A stretch of 64,000 bases of DNA from Marsupella aquatica (lineage: Eukaryota > Marchantiophyta). The stretch is taken from the NCBI GenBank assembly GCA_973895155.1, contig OZ316897.1:19096001-19160000 (forward strand), in the 5' to 3' direction. Below are positions 31,994 to 42,533 of this stretch, one piece after another. The notes below the pieces were generated by a model that saw only the letters and a list, made by a program, of their open reading frames with translations, did no database searches and had not been told where the DNA came from. The position numbers and the translations under genes are program-made. Numbering within the stretch: the first letter of the stretch is position 1; every line of letters starts with the position of its first letter.

Positions 31994-32656
31994 ATGGCAA
32001 CTATTATACAAAACATCATTCCTCGTAAACTGCTCATACTTGACATGAATGTCGTCTTACATATTGTGCAAATATCGGGAGTGCGAGCAAAGTCTCTTAG
32101 GGATATAAATACTGAAAACGGGGAGACATTGTTTCTAAATAATAGAATCATCTATGTAAGACCGGGAATGCGGCACTTCGTTGAATGGTGTCTTCAGACA
32201 TTTGATGTGGGGATATGGGCCTCTGCCGTATATCGTAATGTGCATGAGATTTTGGAGAAAGTGTTTCCCAACGAGAAGCATCAATTTGTCTTTGTGAGAA
32301 CTGAAGCGGAAGCCTTGTCGACTAGGATATTTTATGGGGCTGGAAGAAACAAAGGGAAAAATTGCTTTGTGAAATTACTGAAAAATATTTGGGATGACCT
32401 CGTTTTATATGGAGATCGGACAAGTGCACCTTATAATGACAGCAACACCATCCTTCTTGATGATTTACCTCATAGAAGTTTCTTTAACCCCGAATACTCG
32501 ACGTTGTTTTGTGATTGCTTCAACGGCAATAATAATGGTTTCCTTGCAGATACGTTTATAAGCAACAAACTTCTGAAACCAGTGTTGCAGGAGTTGGCCT
32601 TGGCAAGAGATGTGCGTGTGTATTGTGGCGAAACACTCCAAAATGGTCCAGTCTGA
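31994..32656 (+). CDS. Cassette P1: FCP1/NIF-like HAD phosphatase
   Basis: Open frame of 220 codons from ATG 31994 to TGA. HAD motif I is LLILDMNVVL, where the second Asp of DxDx is Asn. This is followed by YVRPGMRHFVEWCL, GIWASA, KVF and the motif III/IV region NTILLDDLPHRSFFNPEYS. Order and spacing fit the NLI-interacting-factor/FCP1-type phosphatases, of which plants have a family with DLNG in motif I. The DDS typical of active enzymes reads DDLP here, so activity is doubtful. It starts about 150 bp after the Ulp1 stop on the same strand. Cassette P2 has a homologue in the same relative place (39520-40550), which suggests the phosphatase travels with the ParB-methyltransferase-like gene. 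Confidence 0.75.
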   Translation: MATIIQNIIPRKLLILDMNVVLHIVQISGVRAKSLRDINTENGETLFLNNRIIYVRPGMRHFVEWCLQTFDVGIWASAVYRNVHEILEKVFPNEKHQFVFVRTEAEALSTRIFYGAGRNKGKNCFVKLLKNIWDDLVLYGDRTSAPYNDSNTILLDDLPHRSFFNPEYSTLFCDCFNGNNNGFLADTFISNKLLKPVLQELALARDVRVYCGETLQNGPV

Positions 32657-32745
32657 ATTTAGCTGAAGACCGAAAACAGTATCAATAGATATACACTCAA
32701 CTGCAGGGGTTTGGGGAATCTAATTCGCTTTTTGCGTCGTGGCCA

Positions 32746-33024
32746 GTGTGCAAATATGATGTTCTCCAACTGACAACTTCAAAACTTACACCTCGGCACA
32801 TAGAGATCATATTGTGGATGTCTCGTAAGGAAAACTTCACTGAGCATGAAACTAATCAATGTACAAAAGTCCTAGGAGCTGCGCATGGGCTATTCGCCAC
32901 AAATTTTAGGGAGTTTGTGAAAGTAGTCAGCGAAGTTCACAGACAAACGTCAAAATTCTGTAGAATAAACACAGGAGTAAAGAGTAGGCAGGACTTAGTA
33001 CTTCAGATTATGGATAGAATTTAG
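32746..33024 (+). CDS. Possible C-terminal extension of the P1 HAD gene
   Basis: An open frame ending at TAG 33022-33024 reads KLTPRHIEIILWMSRKEN and KVVSEVHRQTSKF. It is about 90 residues, helical, with no recognised domain. P2 also has about 100 residues after its HAD core, so this may be the same extension separated by a stop and a frame change. Confidence 0.35.
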   Translation: MCKYDVLQLTTSKLTPRHIEIILWMSRKENFTEHETNQCTKVLGAAHGLFATNFREFVKVVSEVHRQTSKFCRINTGVKSRQDLVLQIMDRI

Positions 33025-33690
33025 TGAATATGTTTCATATAGATTAGAATTAGCCCCATTTGGAGGGAGGGGTGAAGGGCAATGCGCAACCCTGGAATCA
33101 TTCCTTTTGGTTTGGCCCAATAGCAGAGGAGAGGAGAAGAGAGTCGTTTTGGCTTGAAGGCGGACACAATTGGACTATGGCGGAATGCAGAGGGGAGAGG
33201 GGAGGCTTTGGCAGGGGTTTTGGAAGATGGACAGAGTTTAGGGAGGAGAAATAGGTGTCTGTGACAAAGCTATCCTTCATTTGTTAGTTCACAAATATTC
33301 TTGATATGATTAGTGTAGCTGTCTAGTCAAATATGTGTAGTTGTCTAGTCAACTTTGTAGTCACTTTAGCGGAAGACGATGTTGTTAGCGAAAAACCCAA
33401 CAATTATGAAGTCCCATGAAGGGATATCAAAATATATGTACGGCACCACCGTTAGTGCCCCATTTATTATAAAGAGTAATTTCAGTCATTCATTTTAAGG
33501 AGTACTTTTTTCATTGCCTTTGAATTCGTAATTCATCCAATGCACTAGATTTTGGAAATTTAAAAGTATGCTTTTGGAAACTTCAATTTTGGGTTTTGGA
33601 AATTTCAGATCATGTTTTTGGATTTTTGAAATGAATGTTTTGGAAATTTCATTCTTCAACTTTGGACAAAAGAATCTCCAAAGTTAGTGA
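33025..33690. other. No recognisable gene
   Basis: A G-rich patch (33060-33250) gives frames on both strands that look compositional. The rest is AT-rich with several GGAAATTTC/TTTTGGAAA phrases near 33545-33655. Confidence 0.4.
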
Positions 33691-33699
33691 AATGTTAGA

Positions 33700-33935
33700 T
33701 CAGTGTGCATGCTGCAGTGTACGATCTACAGTGTGCATGCTACAGTGTACGGTCTACAGAGTGCATGCTACAATACATGGTAGACCTACAGTATCCATGC
33801 TACAGTGTACGATCTACAGTGTGCATGTTAAATTGCAAAACTTATAGTATGCATGCTACAGTGTATGATCTACAATATGCATGCTATAGTGTACGATCTA
33901 TAGTGTACATGCTACAGTGTACTGCCTACAGTTGC
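33700..33935. repeat. Tandem array, ~28-30-bp unit, about 8 diverged copies
   Basis: Units of the form CTACAGTGTACGAT and CTACAGTGTGCATG alternate. The array lies about 100 bp upstream of a TATA box, in the same position as the unrelated array at 28512-28705 in the sister element. Confidence 0.8.
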
Positions 33936-34040
33936 TCCACTCACTAACTATAGTACTAGCACACTTACTTGCCTTGGATGTGTGACACATGGCTTCCATC
34001 CGTGTGCCATGCTTGATCCGTGTGCTTGAGGTGTGAGCAC

Positions 34041-34050
34041 TATAAATAAA
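34041..34050 (+). promoter_or_regulatory. TATA box of small-ORF element, copy 3
   Basis: TATAAATAAA, preceded by GCAC and followed by a pyrimidine-rich CTCCTCTCAC stretch. The flanks (ACTAGCACAC, CTTCCATCCG, TGATCC) resemble 28730-28816, supporting a shared promoter. Confidence 0.6.
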
Positions 34051-34144
34051 GAGGAGAGGGGCTGTCTCCTCTCACTCTCCATTTTTCATCAACTAAGTTG
34101 TGAAGCCTTAAGAATCCATTGGACTTGATGATTCTTCTATGAAT

Positions 34145-34420
34145 ATAACCCTTATGAAGTAGACCCACTCATGCACTCTTGCTTAGAGCTTTGACTCGGC
34201 CAGAGATATTTTGTATAAGTTGGACCTTCAAAAAGTGTTATCATTTGATAGGAGATGGTTATTAAGTTCTAAAAAGTTGCAAAGTGCTCAACAATGCCTT
34301 GACATCATATGCTCTTTTTGGGTAAAATCCTTATGAAGTAGACCCACGCATGTACACTGGCCTGGAGTTTAACTCAGTCAGTGGTAATTTGTATGCGTTG
34401 GACCTTCAGATAGTATTTTT
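34145..34420. repeat. Local duplication in the leader of copy 3
   Basis: A block starting CTTATGAAGTAGACCCAC occurs at about 34151 and again at about 34329, each followed by a similar ~75-bp stretch ending GTTGGACCTTCA. Confidence 0.7.
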
Positions 34421-34587
34421 ATTCAAAAGAAGATAAACCTATTAAGATAAACATCTGCATGTATATATTCTTAAAGTTAACTCAATGTATAGTATTTGTT
34501 TAAAATGAATGATCTTTTTTGGTGAGTGATTATATATCTTGTCATTAGAATGAATATTAGTTGGATGGAATATTTGATAGTACGATA

Positions 34588-34794
34588 ATGCCCAGACTAG
34601 TATCTGTTCTTTCTCTCCCTAATCCTTTCCTTATTAGAATTCATGTACTCCAAAAAAAGATAATACGTCAGCATATGACTTTTCACTTTGGAGAAGCATT
34701 TGCAACTGCGGTGTTAAATTTAATAGAGCCAATTGTATACCCTTATGTAGTTTATGGTCAGGATTGGGCTTACACAATTTTTATCTTGTATTGA
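34588..34794 (+). CDS. Small ORF 1, copy 3 (68 aa)
   Basis: Open from ATG 34588 (MPRLVSVLSLPNPFLIRIH) to TGA 34792-34794. It keeps NPFLIR, RQHMTFHFG, FATAV and YP with the other copies but differs at many positions. Frame retention at this divergence supports selection on the protein. ORF 2 starts one base after the stop, suggesting coupled translation or a shared transcript. Confidence 0.5.
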   Translation: MPRLVSVLSLPNPFLIRIHVLQKKIIRQHMTFHFGEAFATAVLNLIEPIVYPYVVYGQDWAYTIFILY

Positions 34795-34795
34795 G

Positions 34796-35005
34796 ATGGA
34801 TCTCAACAAACCTCCCTCCGATGAACCTCCCGTTTCTTTCTTGTTGGGAGATATTTGTTTTGTAACTCGATCCAAGGTAGCTGCCAAGGAGGCAATAGTC
34901 CGTAGGTATGGAGAAAAGGGTTATGATGTTGTGCTTTCATCCACAGAACCATTCCTTGTGGTGTCTGCTACCCAATCTAGAATAGTAATCATGATCTTAA
35001 CTTAA
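34796..35005 (+). CDS. Small ORF 2, copy 3 (69 aa)
   Basis: Open from ATG 34796 (MDLNKPPSDEPPVSFLLGDI) to TAA. It shares SF.LGDI, an Arg/Lys pair, RYGE.G and EPFL with the copies at 12308 and 29163, and ends in a hydrophobic stretch. Function unknown. Confidence 0.5.
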   Translation: MDLNKPPSDEPPVSFLLGDICFVTRSKVAAKEAIVRRYGEKGYDVVLSSTEPFLVVSATQSRIVIMILT

Positions 35006-35079
35006 GTTCTCTCTTGACACTAGCAGCCATAGGCCTAGTGCTTCCTCAAGAACCACATTTTTTCCCCAGACAACGTTAA

Positions 35080-36905
35080 TGTGGATCCACCAGAATATAT
35101 TGAAGAAGATTTTGAGGATGACAAAGAGGAAGAGGAGGGGGAAGCACCTCAAAATTTGGATGTAGAGAGCGAAGGAGGGGCAGAGGCCTTACGAAACCTG
35201 AGTGAGTAGGCCAAGCAATGTCGCAAGAGCCTCAAGAGGAAACGGAGGGCAGTAACCCTCTCGCAGGAAGGTGAAGATGAAGATGAAGATGAAGAAAAAG
35301 AAGAAGAAGAAGAAGAAGGGAGGAATGCCACCTTCCAACAACCCACGCTGTCCAAACTTTTGGATACCACCAATCTGGTAGAATTGAGGACTTCTGCCCA
35401 ATGTCTGGCGTTCATAGGAAAGCCAATCCCCAACGCCAGGGATCTACGTTACTAGTTGAGGGATTTGAAGGAGAACAAGGCAATGGCAAGGATAGCAGTC
35501 ATGGAATCTGAGGGCAAGACTTGGGACATGGAGAAGCTGAGGATAGCAAGAGAGAAGGTTGAGCGACTCCTTATAAAGGTACATAAGAAGCCCAAATCTA
35601 ACAAGCTCATATTGAAACAGCTAGAGGACTTAGAGGGATTGCTAGACAAGGCAAGGGAGAAAATGAGGAAGCAACCACAGCCTTGCAGCAGGCCCGAGAG
35701 GCGGTCCGGACAGAGAAGGTTGGGACACAGGCCCTAAAGGTCGAGTTAGGAAAAGCCCAGAAGGAGAGAAAGAAGCTGCAGGAGCTACTGGCTGACAAGG
35801 AGGAAGAATGGAGCCACCTCTTGTCGACCGCCGAAGAGGAGTTAAAGGAGGTAACCACCCAGCATGTGAACTGCGGTTCTGTATCCCAGTAGAAGGCCGA
35901 TGAGCTGCAAAGCTAGGGTAATTGAAGAGTTGGAGCATAGAGTAGGAGAAGGAGAACAATTGGCACTTTGGCTGTCCGACCAGTTGGTTGCGCATGGGAA
36001 AATGGTGGAAGAGCTCGCAGAGAAAGAGGCATCAACCAGATTAGGAGCTTTGGAGTGGGAGGAGAAGCTCCAAGAAGTATTTAAGAGAGCCAATCGTGAG
36101 CTACAAGGAAAATTAGAGGAGAAGCATACATACATTGTTGGGTTAGAAGAAAAAGGGGAAAGAAGAGAGAAGGAGAGGAAGAGATGGCTACAAGAGGTAG
36201 CAAGTAAGGAGCTCGTCCAACAATGCAGTAAGGTGGTCCGGATTCCGACAAACACCTACAAGGCCTAGGACTTGGAAGTGTAGGGCATGCAAAATAAGTT
36301 TTTGAAGGATGCACTAGCAGATCCGGTGCACAAGAGGAGGCTGGAACAGCTCAAGAAGGTGAGTGTAAACTCGTGGAAACTATTCACAAGGCAGAAGTTA
36401 GATAGCATCCCAAAATGCTATTGAAGATGAAGCTAGGGGGTTGGAAACTCTCCGTGTTATTTTGGCCACAGCGGGGATTAACAAGAGGGTCATTCGTCCG
36501 GACAATTGCGATCGGATATGGTATGACATCCCGGTCCGGATCAAATTTATGCTTCCATTCTTTGAATGGTTGGGAGCCATTGGGTTCACCCAATCCACAG
36601 ACTTATATTTTAGATTGGGAGGAAGGGCCAACAACAGAGTAACACAAATCTTGCTATCCAAACTAGAGCGAGAGCACGCTGGCCATCCATTCCTCATTAT
36701 GTGGCTCTCATGGCAAATGCAAACACTACGCATCCCAACTGTCCGGCATGGAAACTCCATTGGTTCTATAGTTTAGCAGTACATAGGAAAGCCTTTGATT
36801 TAGTAGAAGTAGTGATGAAGTCCTGGGCGGCAAGAGAAATCCACACCAACTGTAGGCAGTATACCTTGCCCCGCCTGGTTACTTTTCTCCAAACGGCCGG
36901 ATGAC
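35080..36905 (+). pseudogene. Coiled-coil gene downstream of the small ORF pair, broken
   Basis: Plus-strand frames in several phases read as one decayed protein: an acidic start with a run of Glu/Asp (35270-35320), KLLDTTNLVELR and GKPIPNARDL, a long Lys/Glu coiled coil (35456-36268, interrupted by stops), then IWYDIPVRIKFMLPFFEWLG (about 36510-36570) and a basic tail to 36905. The coiled coil resembles in style, though not in sequence, the second half of the plant-mobile-domain gene in the inverted element. It may be the main structural gene of the full-length small-ORF element. No enzyme motif seen. Confidence 0.4.
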
Positions 36906-39080
36906 ACAACGCAGAAAGAAATGGGACAAGTGTGATTTTCAATCCTTACTACACCTCCCATCTTATAGTCCTTGGACCCCCACTCTTAGGTAAAACGGAT
37001 TGGACGTAAGAACGATTCAAGGGTCAATTTAACTCATATTGAAGTAATTTTTAGAATTGACTTGTAACTAAGCAATCCACTCTTTTATACAAATGTCACT
37101 TTCCAAATAAGGAAGGGCACTTGATATTCCGCTCCCATTTATTTTTGGGAAGGGGGTATAAAATCATCTCCGGCACACGGTATCATCTTAGTGGTACACA
37201 TGGCATCATCTAATAGCATGTACACATGTCTATGCCTTTTGGTATGCCGTTGTAAGTTATGGGCAGAGTTGTGGGGTTTAGGGTAGGGTATGTTGAGAAG
37301 TTTAGGGTGGGTTTTTTGAACTGCCCTATGAGGAAACACATGGGGCAATCCCTGCCCATTGGATCCGAGGGAGGGAAGATCTTTGAACAAAGAAAATGTA
37401 ACTAGTAAAGCCTATATAAAAGTCCTCAAATCTGGACTTTATAATTATATCAATGATATTAAGTATTGTCAATATGTGTTTTTTTCTAAATAAGAAGGTA
37501 AATTTTTATTGTTTCAAAAATAATAACAAGGGGTACTAGAGGGGGGTCCGTTCATAGGGGGTAGAGATTTTTTACTGGGAGTGGGGACCTAGGGATTATA
37601 GTAACCAATGAGTGGATGAGCTTTGTAGACCGGGATCCGACTGTAGTGGCTTGTGCGGGGGACACTATCCAAACCAACGAGCTTCCCTTTGATCCAGTTG
37701 ATTTGAGTCTAGGTGTTTGGGAGAAGACATCCTTTTAGGAAAGGGTGACCCCTATGGAGTGTAATTAATTAGATTGTTAGAGGCAAGTGTACATAATTAT
37801 AGATTAGGAAATTACTTTGGACCTGCAATCTTTTGGACACCACACCAATTCTTCTGGGAGCTTGTAGACGACGACGGGTTTGGTCTACACATTGAGACCA
37901 ACCCTATAGTGTGTATATCATTCAATATGGCATCATGATCCCCGGGTTAGTATGAGACTGCCCGAGCACGAGGCCTTCCCCCCATTAAATCTTTTGGCTC
38001 AACTCAGGCGGTGGATAAATGCCCTTACGAATCGATATCCTTTTGGGCGTTTGCTTGCAAACCCTTGCTACTTCCGGTGGTATTGTTTTGCGCATTCTTT
38101 AATTGAGGTAGTGGATTGATCTGGACAAGCAGACATGGATCTTAATGGCAAGATGAAGTGTAAAAGGATGATTATGTGGAAGCTGGGTAGCCGGGCGGGG
38201 CCAGCCATCGCGTGAATATACAATTTGTTAATAAGCACCAAGTTCTTAAAGGGGGAAGACCCCATAATTAGATGCAGAGGACCACCAATGCCAACTCGGG
38301 CATACCTTATGGTATACCAACCCAATCCTGACACAGTGGACCATGACAAAATTGAGCTTGAGGACAAATGAGGTCCTAACACTTACAAAGAATACCACAA
38401 CTGAGGGCACAATTGGTGGGTATTCGTGGGTGAGACGCCGGGGGAAAGGGAGGAACGACACTTGAGACAGCGGTATGAGTTCCAACGACAGTGCTAGGCT
38501 TGCCGCCAAATTGAGGCAGTGGCAGCAAGGGATGTAGAGGCAGCCACATGGGAGGCCGCCCATGAAAGAGAAATAGGACTGCCACCTGTTGTGCTAGAGA
38601 AATAAAAGAGCGGCGGATAGGATTAGGTTAGGAAGAGCACATTGCTCAGTAGAATGACGGTGGCCATTGCCCCATTCTTAGGATGAATTGTAAAGTATCT
38701 AAACCCCTGGTCTGTGTGTGAAAAGGCAGGGAGAGCATTGCTCAGTTATAACACATTCTTGCAAGTAGAATCGCGTTGGTGTGTAATGTTCTTTTCCTGT
38801 TCTGATAAGTTAGTCTTTATTGAATTTGTAGTAGAGAGTGTCGTTGAGGAAGTAAGGTTTGGATACCCACAATAGTGACAATAGGAGGATGTTTTCTCCT
38901 GTATTGTAGTCTATCCGGACCAGTGTCAAGAACAAACAAGCTCCATTGTTCTTGATGACTATGTGTCTCACCTACGATAAGAGTAAGGATGAAAAGCCGC
39001 AATGGTGAGGTGAGCTTACTAGGAGTCTAGCTGGATCAGCCTATTCATTAAAAGTGTATTTTCTTTTGTTCACAAATCAG
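36906..39080. other. Degenerate region, no intact gene
   Basis: Only short frames broken by stops. 38270-38640 (+) can be read in pieces as MPTRAYLMVYQPNPDTVDH and GETPGEREERHLRQRYEFQ, possibly the continuation of the decayed element. The minus-strand frames at the same place look like shadows. Confidence 0.3.
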
Positions 39081-39086
39081 TCTTGA

Positions 39087-39145
39087 AATGTACACTTTCA
39101 TGTCCCCAAATGTACACTTTTTGGTCCCTAAATGTACACTTTATA
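39087..39145. repeat. Short tandem repeat AAATGTACACTTT
   Basis: Three to four copies of an AAATGTACACTTT-type unit with TTTGGTCCC spacers. Confidence 0.75.
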
Positions 39146-39179
39146 GGCCAAATCATATTAGTATTATATTAATAAATAA

Positions 39180-39275
39180 TACATATTATATCATTTATTG
39201 ATTCACAAAGAATAATAGGATAGAGATAATTATTTATTAATTCACAAAGAATAGTAGGATAGAGATCATACTTAT
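39180..39275. repeat. Tandem duplication of ~48 bp
   Basis: Two adjacent copies of a segment containing TTCACAAAGAATARTAGG followed by ATAGAGAT. Confidence 0.75.
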
Positions 39276-39519
39276 AAAAACATTTCAGCACAAAGAAACC
39301 CTTGAATATGTGTGAACAAAATGACATAACTCCAAATAGATTATAAAATAATATACAATTATCTCCAAATTTACAATGTCCTTCTTCTATCTAAGGGGCT
39401 TAACGTGAGTCAAATCTCTAAACAAAGTGCTCCTTACAATGTGTATTTGAGCACGTGCCCCTGTCTCCTTTACTATCTACCCTAGTGTCACGGTTGCAAG
39501 TCCCTTTATCTTTAGGGAG

Positions 39520-40550
39520 CTAAAACTTGGTGGTGTTGTTCCTAATGGCTATAATCTCCCGCAAAAAGTGTCTGGGATTTTCTCTATGTGGACCTGAATA
39601 GTCCCTTCCTACAAATGCTTTAGCAAGTGACGTGACAAGTGCATCATCAAGTTCTGTCTCAGGACGTAAACTACATATATGATGCTTCACGTTCCAAGGA
39701 ATCTCATTGCTATTGAGGTCCAACACACTATGCGTAAACTGTGACTTCCAAATTTTTGTTGCACAACTCTTACTAAGTTGATCATAAGTAATTTTATTTT
39801 TTACCTTGTCTCTCTTTATGTGCAATAGAGACCACAGTGGAGAGTTAAGAAGAAGATAACATCTAATGTCACTTGCATGGGATAGTTTCTCAAGACAAGG
39901 CCAAAGAATTGTTAGAAGAAAATTATCTCCACCATTGGCATGCGTGTGGGGCACTGGAAATAGTCCGGTCATGCTTGGGTTGGCAAATGCCTTAAGGGGG
40001 GAGTCATCCACAAGGAGGGTGTTGGTTTCATCATATAGATTTCCAAATCCACTCCATACCACCCAAAAATCCTTCAGTAGCACATTTGCCTTTCCGTTTG
40101 TAATGTCACGCCTTTGAATGCCTGTGTCAAAGGCTTCCACCTATGTGCATACAAACTTAAGTTTCAACTGCTCCTCAGCAGTGAACATCATGTTCAGCAT
40201 TTTCACTGTTTGATGTACCCCAGCACATGTCCAAATTGCAATGTCAAATCAGTCAAAAACCAACTTTAGAAACTCATGGAGCCCTGGCCTTTCTGTGTAC
40301 ATGCGACTAATTCCATTTTTCTATCCCAATGCACTCCACTTGGGGTCACAACATTTCTGGATTTGCCCTTGCTTTGGAATTCAACTGAATCCCAAAGTAT
40401 TTTGTTAAGATCCAAAATCAACAATTTGCGCTTGATGGAACAAGGTCTTGGTTCTGCAAGTGCAACAAATACCAATCTTAGAGAAAAAACCACATTTGAA
40501 GTTTGGATATAGATCATCTCTGTCAACCCAACACAAGTGGCCAACCACAA
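39520..40550 (-). pseudogene. Cassette P2: FCP1/NIF-like HAD phosphatase, broken
   Basis: Minus strand. Motif I KRKLLILDLNKIL lies at about 40440-40400. After a shift near 40300 the frame gives YTERPGLHEFLKLVFD, a stop, DIAIWTCAGVHQTVK and another stop at about 40141. It then stays open for 206 codons with NTLLVDDSPLKAFANPSM and a ~100-residue extension, ending at 39520. The DDSP motif is kept, unlike P1 (DDLP). It is homologous to 31994-32656 and lies at the same place relative to the methyltransferase-like gene. Two stops and a frameshift make it non-functional. Confidence 0.75.
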
Positions 40551-40705
40551 AGAAAATATATTTGCATACTGATCGTATTCATTGAGAAACCGTAAAGAGG
40601 AGATGGATATTGATACTGATGCTCTAATTGTTAAACTTGAAGTATAATTATACAGACTATATTATATCAAATTGATAAGGTCACATCGCTCAATCTAGAC
40701 CTTGG

Positions 40706-41671
40706 CTAACAATGCGATCCATATTCATCAATCAAGATATCATCACCGAGCTCTTGTTGGATCTCATAATTGACATCGGAGGTACTCTCCTCTATCCAAT
40801 AAGGTGCAGACCAAACCGGAGTTATCAATCCCAATTCTCCACTTCTATAAGTTGGATCTTTCTTGTGCTTTTTGTACAAGTCATTGTTCAAAATTGATTG
40901 AGCAGCATCCAATGCAACTTCAGTTCCTACATCGGGTCCACTTTTCCACACGTAACATCGACAATCATATTCAAGTGACTTATATCCAGTTGATCCTACT
41001 CTCTTCCCTTTCTTTTTTGAGAGTGGAAGGATAACGGGACTTCTTGATTGTGATCGAACAAACACCAATTTGTCATCAGAGGCGGAAAAGAGTGTATCGG
41101 GATAAATTGAAGCACCTGCCTGGTTGTCAGCAGTCGTGGATGCACTTGCTTCATTCACGGGAATGTCAGCTATTTGGATGGGCTGCGGTCTCAATCCCAA
41201 TGTGTCGAGTTCATTGGACTCACCATGCCTCTCCGCACCTTGATTGAGAAGGTTGTTTGAAGACAGTTTTTCAAACGTATCAACTTCCATCTCTTGTCCA
41301 GGCAATTGTGGATGGAGACCATCTCTATCCAAGTTATCATCATACTGGCCCTCGTTGGGTCCCATGGGGGCAACATCTGTAATTGGTGAACTGCAAGATG
41401 CAGATCCAACAATCATGTCGTCTTCCACAAGGTCAATATTTTCACCCTCGCCAACTCGGTCATCCAAATTCTTCACATATGCCTCCTCCGATGGCCCATC
41501 GTCTTTGACTGATTGGTCAGCTCCATCTTCTTGATCACCATCTGATTCATCGTCAATAGCAAGAGTGGCAGAAAAGGGTTCCCAATGTCTAGAACTTCCA
41601 CCGACATAGCGATCATAACGATCTTTGATGGTGGGAACCTTCTCACAAAGGAATGAAGCATATGCTTCCAC
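40706..41671 (-). pseudogene. Cassette P2: acidic tail of the methyltransferase-like protein
   Basis: A 321-codon open frame follows the methyltransferase-like domain after a one-base shift and a TAA near 41675. It begins EAYASFLCEKVPTIKDRY, is rich in Asp/Glu/Ser, contains NLDRDGLHPQLPGQ, and ends with a compact block (YDCRCYVWKSGPDVGTEVAL, PVWSAPYWIEE). P1 has a shorter counterpart (DLTAYAENVKSLEG). The NLDRDGLHP phrase resembles the repeat unit of the minisatellite at 49527-49945. Confidence 0.5.
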
Positions 41672-41679
41672 AAATTAAA

Positions 41680-42533
41680 TGTCTCTCATGTTGAGAGTCA
41701 CAATAAACAAAACATTCACGTTGAGAAAAAAGGGATGCCTTCATCACTTGACCACCAGAGAAAAAGTCAAGAATCAAATCCCCCGGCTCGGACAGTGTTT
41801 GGATGATCTTTTGGATCATCCATGTGGGTTTGGCGTGAGGATTCACCCACCCATCCCGAGCGCTGACCGTCTCAAATTGAGGTGCCATGTGTAGAAGTAT
41901 TGCCGCCTCTGCTGGGATCATCATATTTCTTGGATCTTCATGTAATGACTCCTCGTCCGCGTCCTTTGCCTTTCCCTTTCCCTTGACCTTCTCAACCACA
42001 AAATCAGTATCCTTTTCACCGTACACCCATTTTGGCTTCATCTGGTTGGGCTTGAACACTTCATCCCAGCTGACGTTCTCTTCGCGAGAAATTCCCGCAA
42101 AGATAACTTCTTCTATTCCTCCCTTCCAACATGAGTCGTGAGGGTGAGGTTGATCATCTCAGTAATAACTCCCATACTCAATGTGAATAGTGAGAGTTTT
42201 TGAATGTCCTAATTTATGAAGAGCGCTTAGGACATTCAATACAAGGTAACCCAGATGGACAGTTATCATCACAACAATGGTGGGATTCCGTGGTAGCTCT
42301 ACTATGTATTGGAAGAGTACCAAAATCTCTGCTTCGGTCCACTCCTTCTGTTGAAGTCGGCTGAAATCAACAATTGCAAGAGGGCATGTTGGAGATTGTT
42401 CTTCCAACGACTCCGGATCCACTGTCTTCATTAGGTTGTTACTAAAAAATGTGACCCATGGTTGGGTCCGAGAACTTGTCCCCCCGCCAAACTTCTGACA
42501 GTAAATATCATCTAGACGCATCACCAATGTCAT
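41680..42533 (-). pseudogene. Cassette P2: DNA-methyltransferase-like domain
   Basis: Minus-strand frames 42533-42159 and 42059-41680 read LAIVDFSRLQQKEWTEAEIL, VVMITVHLGYL and HIEYGSYY, then, after a short broken stretch, NPHAKPTWMIQKIIQTLSEPGDLILDFFSGGQVMKASL (given as two motifs: NPHAKPTW..QKII and PGDLILDFFSGGQ) and RECFVYCDS. This closely follows beta-class DNA methylases: HPTQKP-like motif, GDLVLDPFxGSG-like motif I, and an upstream strand where DPPY should be. As in P1 that motif is replaced (VDFS). Because both copies lack DPPY, the loss seems ancestral, suggesting a binding rather than methylating role. Frames are broken at 42159 and 41680. Confidence 0.7.
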
